Shown piece by piece: positions 58,032 to 64,000 of a DNA stretch of 64,000 nt (the first letter of the stretch is position 1; the number at the start of each line of letters is the position of its first letter). The notes beneath the pieces were generated by a model. The model was not told the DNA's origin. It saw only the letters and a list, made by a program, of their open reading frames with translations, and did not search any database. This DNA is from JBAZOO01 sp041648735 (lineage in GTDB: Bacteria > Verrucomicrobiota > Lentisphaeria > Oligosphaerales > CAITYL01). The position numbers were made by a program, and so were the translations under genes. The DNA lies in contig JBAZOO010000004.1 in the NCBI GenBank assembly GCA_041648735.1, positions 84,724 to 148,723 of the forward strand. The letters are read 5' to 3'.

Positions 58032-61000
58032 TCAGGGTTCGGCACGGCGGCGCCAGCGGCGGCCGAGGGTCCAGTGGGGGTCTTCGACGGTGCCGGTGAG
58101 TCCGGCCTCGAAGATGGAGAAGAAGGGGGAGAGGAGCCAGGGGATGATCTTGGTCTGCTGGAGGGTGGTGCCGCGGACGTTCATCTGGAGGGCGCGGTTT
58201 TTCCAGGCGTAGTCGCCGGTGCCTTGGAGGGAGAGGATGGTGCCGTCGGTGGTGAGATCCTCGATGCGGACGTGGTCGCCGGCGAAGACGAGGTTGGTCT
58301 GGAGCTTGCCGATGCGGCCGAAGGTGGAGAGGCCGACGAGCTTGCCGAGGCGGTTCATAACGGGGATGTTCCAGAGGTCGCCGTCGCGGATCCAGAGGTC
58401 GCCGGCGCCGGTGATGGAGAGGTCGGCCTCGGGGCGGAGGCGGTAGAGGTCGAGGCGGCAGGAGGCGCTGAGTTCGCCCTGGATGTCGCGGGGGGAGTCG
58501 CTGACGGCGCGGAGGAGGTCGTTGAACTTGATCCGGCCGCCGTTGAGGATGATGCGGCCGAACTCGGCGCCGAAGTCGTATTCGCCGGAGCCGAAGACGC
58601 GGCCGTCGTAGAGGCGGGCGACGACGGGGAGCCAGGCGAGGCGCTGGCCGTCGAGGAGCCAGCGGGCGGAGAGGTTTTCGAGGCGGAGGCGGCGGTAGGT
58701 GCATTGGCCGGAGTCGAGGGTGCCGCGGAGGATGGGGCGGGGTTCGGGGGCGAGGAGGAAATGGCCGTCGCAGGCGAAGCGGGTGCGTTCGCCGAACTGG
58801 ATGTCCGCGAAGTAGCGGTCCCAGTCGGGGTTGAGGGTGCGGAGGAGGAGGCGGGGGTCGAGGGTTCCGGCGAGGTTGAAGCGGCACATGGAGAGGCCGC
58901 CGAAATAGAGTTCGACGTTCCCCGTGAGGGTGCCGTCGCGGGTTTGGATTTGGGCGTTGCGGCAGTGGAGGGCGCCGGGCAGGCGGACTTGGAGGTCGGT
59001 GCTGACGGACTCGACGGGGACGCCGCGCCAGGAGCAGCCGGTGGCGGCAATCTGGGTGTCGAGTTCGAACTCCCAGGGGCGGTCCTTTTCGGAGTCGCGG
59101 AAGCGGAGGTGGCTGATGGTGATGTCGGGGAGGCGCTTGGGATCCCACTTGCAGTCGCGCCAGATTTCGTCGTAGAGGGTGCGGCTGGCGCCGGGGGCGA
59201 CGAAGACGCGGGTCAGGCGTGGGTCGCCGTGGATGCGGGCCTGGAGGGTGATTTCGCCGGAGGGGAGGGCGAGGTCGAGGTTGCCGGCGAGGGTTTCGCC
59301 GGCGGCGGTCTGGGTGGTGATGCGGTGGAAGGCGAGGTGGCCGGGGCGGAAGGCGAAGGCGGGGCAGGTGAGGTTGCGGAGGGACAGGTCTTCGTAGTCG
59401 GCGGCGGCGGCGGTGAGGGTGCCGCTGCCGCTCCAGGCGGCGGGTGGCAGGGGGGATTGGTCGAGGCGAAGGTTGAATTCGAGGGGTGCGTCGGGCTGGT
59501 GGATGCGTTGGCCGACGAAGCTGTCGTGGAGGCGGAGGCCGGCGAGGAGCCAGTCGAGGTGGAGGCGGCCGTGGAGCTGGCCCTGGATCCGTTCCGCGGC
59601 GGTGTCCAGTTCCAGGTGGGTGGTGAGATCCTGGGGTGGTTCGGCGGCGGTGAGGGTGGCGTCGAGCGTGACCTGGCCGGGCTTGAACTCGGCGCTGGCC
59701 TGGCCGCCGCTGAGCCGGAGGTCGCGGAAGCGGGCTTCGCCGAGGCCGACTTCAAGGCGGCCGCGCCAGGCGGCGGGGTTGGTGGCGGGTGAGGGGTCGA
59801 GGCGGGCGGCCACATGTGGGGGCGTGGCGGGTTTGAACTCGCCGCCGAGGGTGCGGATGCGCTCGGGCAGGGCGGGCAGGAGGGAGAGCAGGGTGGCGGG
59901 TTGGAGGGTGCCCTGCAAGTCTCCCTCCAAGGTTTGGCCGCGGAAGGCATAGGTGACCCGGCCGGCCATGGCCTCGGTGGCGTCGGCGCCCACTTGCAGG
60001 CGGATGTCGGCCGCCGTGAGCCGGTCGCGGTCGAAGGTGAAGGTGGAGCGGACGCTTTGGAAGCGGGCGTTGCCGATTTCGACGCCGGCGAGGGTGAGTT
60101 CCCCGGCGCCGGCCGGCCCGGTGGCGTCGGGGGTGAGGCGGAGGCGGAGCTGGGCGGCGTCGGCGGCGGCGGGGGCGGTCTTGATGTGTTCGGTGGCCAG
60201 GCTGACATTGCCGCGCCATTCCTGGGGGCGCAGCCAGGGGGAGGGTTCCAGGTCGAGGGTGAAATGGACGGGGGCGTAGAACTCGGCGTCGCGGAGCAGT
60301 TCGGGGATGGGCAGGCGGAGGAGGGGGAGGACTTCCGCCGGCTTGGCGTTGCCGGTGACCCGGCCGGCCAGGGTCTGGTCACTGAGCCGCGCCTCCAAGT
60401 CGGCTTCCAGTTGCTGGCCGCTGAAGAACTTGACGGCTAGCCGCTGGAGGCGGAGGGTGCGGTTGCGCGCCTCGAAGCGGGTGCGGAGGGTGGAGATGTC
60501 GACGCCGTAGAGGGTCAGGTCGGTGAGGCTGAGGTTGCCGGAGAAGGCGCTGTGTTCCGGTTCGCGGGCCGGCACGTCGAAGACGAGGTCGATCCAGCCG
60601 TCGTTGAGCGGGGCGCCCTCCGCATGGAACCGGTTGAGGAGCCAGATGCACCAGCCCCGTTCCCGTTCGCCGAGGGCGGCGAAGATGGTTTGCCAGCTCC
60701 AGGCGGTGGGGCCGGCGGCCCGGGTGAGGTTGAGGCCGGTGATCTGTCCCTGGGCCTGGACGCGGACGCCGGCGACGTCGCCGCGCAGCGATTCCACTTC
60801 GATCCGGTTGGCGTGGAGGCGGAGCGCGCCGGTGAGGCGGGCGATGAGGAGCTTGTGGGGTGGCAGGGGTGCGGCCGGGTTCTGGGGCAGGTAGACGGCG
60901 AGCCGTTCCACCTCGACGGTGCGGAGGTGGAGGCGGCCGGTGAGCAGCCGGCGCTTGCTGATGCCGGCGCGGAGGCGATGGGCGGCGAGCATGGGGGTGC

Positions 61001-61310
61001 GGGAGGCGGCCCCGTCCAGGACGGTCACCTCCTCGGCGGTGATGCCGCCGACCAGGCCGGCGCGGAGGCCGCGGATTTCGGCGTGGATCCCCTTGGCCTG
61101 CAAGGCGTGTTCGACGCGGGCGACGAGCCAGGGGGGGGCACCTTGGATTTCCAGCCAGGCATCGGTGAGCGCGAGGGTTCCCAAGCCCAGGATGACGGTG
61201 GGCTTGAGGAGCCAGCGGATGGCCTTGAGGCAGCCGCGCAGCAGCCGTTTGCGGGCCGGGGGTGGCTTGGGGGGCGGCGGCGGCTGGTGGCGGGGATGCG
61301 GGTGGGTCAT
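58032..61310 (-). CDS. AsmA-like giant envelope protein
   Basis: 1092 residues from ATG 61310 (GGAGGG 9 nt upstream; this ATG overlaps the trmH-like stop as ATGA). A short basic Pro/Lys N-terminus leads to one membrane anchor (PTVILGLGTLALTDAWLEI), then a very long beta-rich region with repeating strand patterns (LHLRTVEVERLAVYL, GELTLAGVEIGNARF, LRGTLDSGQCTYRRL). It closes with an AsmA-C-like segment (DLWIRDGDLWNIPVMNRLGKLVGL is continuous in the protein). AsmA/TamB/YhdP-type proteins bridge the periplasm and are implicated in phospholipid transport to the outer membrane. That assignment is by architecture only. Confidence 0.75.
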   Translation of the reverse strand: MTHPHPRHQPPPPPKPPPARKRLLRGCLKAIRWLLKPTVILGLGTLALTDAWLEIQGAPPWLVARVEHALQAKGIHAEIRGLRAGLVGGITAEEVTVLDGAASRTPMLAAHRLRAGISKRRLLTGRLHLRTVEVERLAVYLPQNPAAPLPPHKLLIARLTGALRLHANRIEVESLRGDVAGVRVQAQGQITGLNLTRAAGPTAWSWQTIFAALGERERGWCIWLLNRFHAEGAPLNDGWIDLVFDVPAREPEHSAFSGNLSLTDLTLYGVDISTLRTRFEARNRTLRLQRLAVKFFSGQQLEADLEARLSDQTLAGRVTGNAKPAEVLPLLRLPIPELLRDAEFYAPVHFTLDLEPSPWLRPQEWRGNVSLATEHIKTAPAAADAAQLRLRLTPDATGPAGAGELTLAGVEIGNARFQSVRSTFTFDRDRLTAADIRLQVGADATEAMAGRVTYAFRGQTLEGDLQGTLQPATLLSLLPALPERIRTLGGEFKPATPPHVAARLDPSPATNPAAWRGRLEVGLGEARFRDLRLSGGQASAEFKPGQVTLDATLTAAEPPQDLTTHLELDTAAERIQGQLHGRLHLDWLLAGLRLHDSFVGQRIHQPDAPLEFNLRLDQSPLPPAAWSGSGTLTAAAADYEDLSLRNLTCPAFAFRPGHLAFHRITTQTAAGETLAGNLDLALPSGEITLQARIHGDPRLTRVFVAPGASRTLYDEIWRDCKWDPKRLPDITISHLRFRDSEKDRPWEFELDTQIAATGCSWRGVPVESVSTDLQVRLPGALHCRNAQIQTRDGTLTGNVELYFGGLSMCRFNLAGTLDPRLLLRTLNPDWDRYFADIQFGERTRFACDGHFLLAPEPRPILRGTLDSGQCTYRRLRLENLSARWLLDGQRLAWLPVVARLYDGRVFGSGEYDFGAEFGRIILNGGRIKFNDLLRAVSDSPRDIQGELSASCRLDLYRLRPEADLSITGAGDLWIRDGDLWNIPVMNRLGKLVGLSTFGRIGKLQTNLVFAGDHVRIEDLTTDGTILSLQGTGDYAWKNRALQMNVRGTTLQQTKIIPWLLSPFFSIFEAGLTGTVEDPHWTLGRRWRRRAEP

Positions 61311-61888
61311 CCGGCGTTCCCTCCGGGCGCTGGTTGCACCAGCCATTGGCGGAGTGCGGCATAGAGCACGACGGCGGCGCAGTTGGCGACGTTGATCGAG
61401 TTTTTCCGGCCGCGGGCCGGCAAGGCCACGACCCCCGCGCAGTCCGCCAAGGTTTCCGGGGCGCAGCCCAGCGCCTCATTGCCGAAGACGAAGGCGGCGG
61501 GGAAGCGGAACGGGACCGCCCACGGCGGCCGCGCCCCCTCGACGGTCTCCACGATGTAGACGGCGTAGCCGCGGCGGTTCAGGTCAGCCACCGCGGCGGC
61601 GGCGGTTGGCGCCGTTTCGCAGGGCACGAGCTGGTCGCAGCCGCGGGCGGTCTTGGCCAGCTTGGGGTGGGGCGGCGCCGCCGTGTAGCCGCAGGCGACG
61701 ATCCCTTCGGCGCCGACTGCCTCGGCGAGGCGGAAGATGTTGCCGACGTTGTAGGCGGAGCGGAGCCGGTCCAAGACCACCCGCACGGGCAGCCGCGCGT
61801 CGCCGCCGCCGGGCGCGGACCGGTCGCCGGTGCGGATCCGCGGTTCCGGCGGCGGGGGCGGGGCGGCGGCGGAGTGGTGGGAAAGCAT
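61307..61888 (-). CDS. SpoU/TrmH-family RNA 2'-O-methyltransferase
   Basis: 193 residues. Knotted SPOUT fold: motif 1 RSAYNVGNIFRLAEAVGAEG, motif 2 FVFGNEALGC, motif 3 LPARGRKNSINVANCAAVVL. No N-terminal RNA-binding domain beyond a 30-residue Pro-rich stretch, so it is a minimal TrmH/TrmL-like enzyme acting on tRNA or rRNA. Start ATG 61888 with GAGGAT overlapping the rpoN stop region. Middle gene of a tight rpoN-trmH-asmA operon. Confidence 0.85.
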   Translation of the reverse strand: MLSHHSAAAPPPPPEPRIRTGDRSAPGGGDARLPVRVVLDRLRSAYNVGNIFRLAEAVGAEGIVACGYTAAPPHPKLAKTARGCDQLVPCETAPTAAAAVADLNRRGYAVYIVETVEGARPPWAVPFRFPAAFVFGNEALGCAPETLADCAGVVALPARGRKNSINVANCAAVVLYAALRQWLVQPAPGGNAG

Positions 61889-61898
61889 GGTCCGATCC

Positions 61899-63458
61899 TC
61901 AGGTGCGATGGGTCCGGCGGAGGTGGGAGGGCTGGATGCCGAGTTCCTCGCGGTACTTGGCGACGGTCCGCCGGGCGATGGCCAGGCCGGCGGCGGCGAG
62001 TTCCTGGACGATCTGTTCGTCGCGCAAGGGATGGGCGTGGTTTTCCGGGTGGATCAATTCGAGGATCTTCTGCTTGACCGCCAGGATGGAGAGCTTTTCG
62101 CCGTCCCCGGTCGCGATGCCGCCGGCGGAGAAGAATTGGCGGAAGGGGAGGATGCCGTGGGGCGTTTCCAGGTATTTCCCCGCCACGGCGCGGCCGACGG
62201 TGGTTTCGTGGAGGCCGAGGGACTGGGCCAGGTGGGCGATGGTGAGGGGGTGGAGCATTCCCGGGCCGTGCTCGAAGAAGTCGCGCTGCTCTTCCAGCAG
62301 CCGCCAGGTGATGCGTTCGAGGGTGCTCTGCCGGTGGTCGAGGGCCCGGAGCAGGAGCTTGCCCTCCGCGAGCTTGGCGCGGATGTAGCGGCGGGCCTCG
62401 GCGTCCAAATCCTCGCGCTGGGCCATCCGCAGGTAAGTTGGGGAGAGGCGGAGGCGCGGGGTGAACTCGCGGTTGGACTCGACCGTCCACTGGCCGTCCG
62501 CCTTGCGGAAGACGCGGATTTCCGGGACGATGAAGGTCTGGGCGTCGGCGACGCCGGCGGCGGTGCGGTCCCGTTCCGGCATGGGATAGGGGCGCAATTG
62601 GCGGATTTCCGCGAGGAGGTCGTAGACGCGGTTGGGGGAAAGCCCCATTGCCTTGGCGACTTGGGGGATCTGGTTCTTCCCCAGCGCGTCGAGGTGGCGG
62701 CTGACGGCGGCGTAGACCGGGGTCTGATGGCGCCCCTGCCGCTCCAGTTGCAGGAGCAGGCATTCCCGCAAGTCGCGGGCGCCGACGCCTGGGGGGTCGA
62801 ACTGCTGGACGAGCGCCAGGGCTTTTTCGGCGGTCGCCAAGGGGACGGCACACGCCAGGGCGATGTCTTCGAGGCTGGAGCGCAGATAGCCGGTCGCGTC
62901 CAGGCTGCCGAGGGTCTCTTCGGCGGCGGCGCGGACGTCCGGCGCCAAGCCATCGGTCTGGCGGAGCTGTTCCTCGAGGGAATCCAGGAGTGAGGCGGGC
63001 GCCGTCAGGGAATCGAAGCGGAACTGGCGGCGTTCCTCCTCCTCCTCGGAGGGGTGGGCGTGGCCGGTGCTCTCGGCCGGGAGGTAGTCGCGCCAAGCCT
63101 CCTCCAGGTCTCGGGCCTGGCCCTCTGGCGCCGCGGCGTCCGCGAGCCAGTCGTCGTGGCCCTCATCGGCCGGCGTCTCGACCGCCGCGGAAGGGGCCGC
63201 CGCCGGTCCGGGTTCCGGCTCCGGTTCGGGCGCTGCGGGCGGGGTGGGAAGCTCGCCCGGCGTCTCCGTGGGCAGGCCGGCGAGCTGTTCGGAACCGGAC
63301 TCCACCAGTTCCAGCGCCGGATTCTTCGCCAGGATCTCGTTCAGCTTCTGTTCCAGTTCCAGCACCGGTGTCTGGAGGATCTCCAGTGATTGGATCTGGG
63401 CTGGAACCAGTTCCTGGCGCAGGGTCTGGATCTGGGAATGGGACAATTCCATCGGCAT
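61899..63458 (-). CDS. rpoN: RNA polymerase sigma-54 factor
   Basis: 519 residues from ATG 63458 (ATG 63452 is possible). Region I is Gln/Leu-rich (MELSHSQIQTLRQELVPAQ) and is followed by an acidic Pro/Ala-rich linker (about 60-140). The core-binding region holds LDATGYLRSSLEDIA and QFDPPGVGARDLRECLLLQL. The DNA-binding region has the HTH (HPLTIAHLAQSLGLHETTVGRAV) and the diagnostic RpoN box ARRTVAKYREELGI near the C-terminus. Recognises -24/-12 promoters and needs an AAA+ activator; none is encoded in the window. A -24/-12-like site lies directly upstream of its own start. Confidence 0.95.
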   Translation of the reverse strand: MPMELSHSQIQTLRQELVPAQIQSLEILQTPVLELEQKLNEILAKNPALELVESGSEQLAGLPTETPGELPTPPAAPEPEPEPGPAAAPSAAVETPADEGHDDWLADAAAPEGQARDLEEAWRDYLPAESTGHAHPSEEEEERRQFRFDSLTAPASLLDSLEEQLRQTDGLAPDVRAAAEETLGSLDATGYLRSSLEDIALACAVPLATAEKALALVQQFDPPGVGARDLRECLLLQLERQGRHQTPVYAAVSRHLDALGKNQIPQVAKAMGLSPNRVYDLLAEIRQLRPYPMPERDRTAAGVADAQTFIVPEIRVFRKADGQWTVESNREFTPRLRLSPTYLRMAQREDLDAEARRYIRAKLAEGKLLLRALDHRQSTLERITWRLLEEQRDFFEHGPGMLHPLTIAHLAQSLGLHETTVGRAVAGKYLETPHGILPFRQFFSAGGIATGDGEKLSILAVKQKILELIHPENHAHPLRDEQIVQELAAAGLAIARRTVAKYREELGIQPSHLRRTHRT

Positions 63459-63478
63459 ATGCCGGAAATGTACCTTGA

Positions 63479-63495
63479 AGCAGGCTCCATGCCAA
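63479..63495 (-). promoter_or_regulatory. Sigma-54-type -24/-12 promoter in front of rpoN
   Basis: Minus strand TTGGCATGGAGCCTGCT matches the sigma-54 consensus YTGGCACGRNNNTTGCW at all but two positions, with the invariant GG and GC at the right 10-bp separation. The predicted start (about 63468) gives a leader of only about 10-15 nt before rpoN, which has no Shine-Dalgarno. Confidence 0.45.
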
Positions 63496-63538
63496 CCGTG
63501 GCGGCGGGATGGCTGGGGTGGTGGCCGCCGGCGGGGCA

Positions 63539-63682
63539 GTACGGATAGGGACAGTACGGATAGGGACAGGCACGGATAGTACGGATAGGGACAGGCGTAC
63601 GGTACGGATAGGGACAGGCGAAAAATAGGTGCGGATAGAGGTACGGATAGGGGGGTGTTGGGGACAGGTGTTGGGGACAGGT
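63539..63682. repeat. Irregular tandem array of GTACGGATAGGGACAG-like units
   Basis: Seven copies of the core ACGGATAG (or GCGGATAG), most extended to ACGGATAGGGACAGG, at irregular 15-25-bp spacing through 63654, then two TGTTGGGGACAGG units (about 63657-63682). Several other GGGACAGG fragments lie between. Directly upstream of rpoN. Confidence 0.8.
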
Positions 63683-64000
63683 CAACAATGGCGTCCCGTG
63701 GTGGGCTTGCAGTGTGGGGGGGTGTTGCCTGTCCCTCTTTGTGTGGATTGAATCCTTGGGGGTGGGTTTTGCCGGCGGGTTTTGGCGGAACTTCATCCCA
63801 CGTGGCGGAAGGCGGGCATTGGCCAGCCAAGTGGGTGGCACAACGGCTGGCAGGCCGCGGAAATGACGGAAAACGACCCGACGGCAGCGCGCTCCGCCGC
63901 GCCTTTCACGCCGAAGGGCAGCGGGAAGCGGGGGGCTTGCGCGGAGGGCGCCGGCCGGGGGCCAGGCTCAGCAGCCCAGGCCCAGGCGCGGGCGGCGCCA
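63683..64000. other. Intergenic DNA at window end
   Basis: No gene can be supported. A minus-strand frame is open from the window edge to a stop at 63793-63795 (about 68 codons) but shows no recognisable domain or codon signature, so it is not called. A 7-bp stem GCCAGCC/GGCTGGC occurs near 63822-63855. Confidence 0.4.

Noticed and set aside
63793..64000. Minus-strand frame open at the right window edge
   Set aside because: Only about 68 codons, Ala/Pro-rich, no recognised domain and no visible start; insufficient evidence.
1..64000. Insertion sequences, integrases or prophage genes
   Set aside because: No transposase, integrase or structural phage motif was recognised in any frame; only short repeat elements are seen.

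Overview
This window is a high-GC bacterial chromosome segment (I estimate about 65-70% G+C by eye, not measured). Reading from both strands gives 51 protein genes or gene fragments, one tRNA and several tandem-repeat arrays. Lineage: the outer-membrane export genes imply a Gram-negative envelope. A biosynthetic arginine decarboxylase, sigma-54, an AsrABC sulfite reductase, a GH29 fucosidase homologue and a DUF6448 protein fit an anaerobic or microaerophilic member of the PVC group (Lentisphaerota / Kiritimatiellota / Verrucomicrobiota). That placement is an inference from gene content; no rRNA is present to confirm it.

Layout. 1-0.5 kb: 3' end of an OmpA-family gene. 0.5-7.6 kb (minus): exopolysaccharide operon (beta-barrel protein, Wza-type export protein, Wzc-type tyrosine autokinase, O-antigen ligase/polymerase) behind a clear sigma-70 promoter. 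7.7-13 kb (minus): divergent DXS, prephenate dehydrogenase, a sugar isomerase and a Gfo/Idh oxidoreductase. 13-15.8 kb (minus): siroheme nitrite/sulfite reductase, thioredoxin reductase and a small 2[4Fe-4S] ferredoxin. 16-16.8 kb: rsmA. 16.9-27.8 kb: a defence-type island with a four-helix-bundle/zinc-finger protein, a helicase-nuclease of type III Res type, a 1109-residue adenine methyltransferase and a SNF2-family helicase. Its intergenic gaps carry a family of degenerate 10-bp tandem repeats. 28.3-32.3 kb (plus): DUF6448 protein, rubredoxin, AsrA, AsrB, AsrC and a ferritin-like protein in one operon. 32.4-34.1 kb: ruvAB. 34.4 kb: tRNA-Gln(CUG) with its own promoter and terminator. 34.6-45.5 kb (plus): coaD, yceD, rpmF, plsX, fabH, fabD, fabG, acpP, fabF, pgpH, ybeY, corC, i.e. 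fatty-acid and phospholipid start-up genes plus ribosome maturation. 45.9-51.2 kb (plus): a fused double CDP-alcohol phosphatidyltransferase, a DnaQ-type exonuclease, an MscS channel and a GH29 fucosidase homologue lacking its nucleophile. 51.2-54 kb (minus): membrane HExxH protein, YmdB phosphoesterase, CoaBC. 54.1-55.2 kb (plus): unknown protein. 55.2-63.5 kb (minus): gmk, speA, then rpoN, a TrmH-type methyltransferase and an AsmA-like giant protein.

The most notable signals are these. (1) The SNF2-methyltransferase-Res triad has decamer repeats in each island gap. (2) The methyltransferase segment between its DPPY and FxGxG motifs is clearly AT-richer than its flanks, which suggests a swapped target-recognition domain. 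(3) A 123-bp inverted-repeat element is inserted in frame in the same gene. (4) Several unrelated short-unit tandem arrays (7, 7, 6, about 15 and 10 bp) sit immediately 5' of genes, including a 29-copy heptamer array abutting a start codon. (5) An 11-bp palindrome, GCGGA-N-TCCGC, is scattered over coding and non-coding DNA. (6) A PgsA-like and a PssA-like domain are fused in one protein. (7) A sigma-54-like promoter lies directly in front of rpoN itself.
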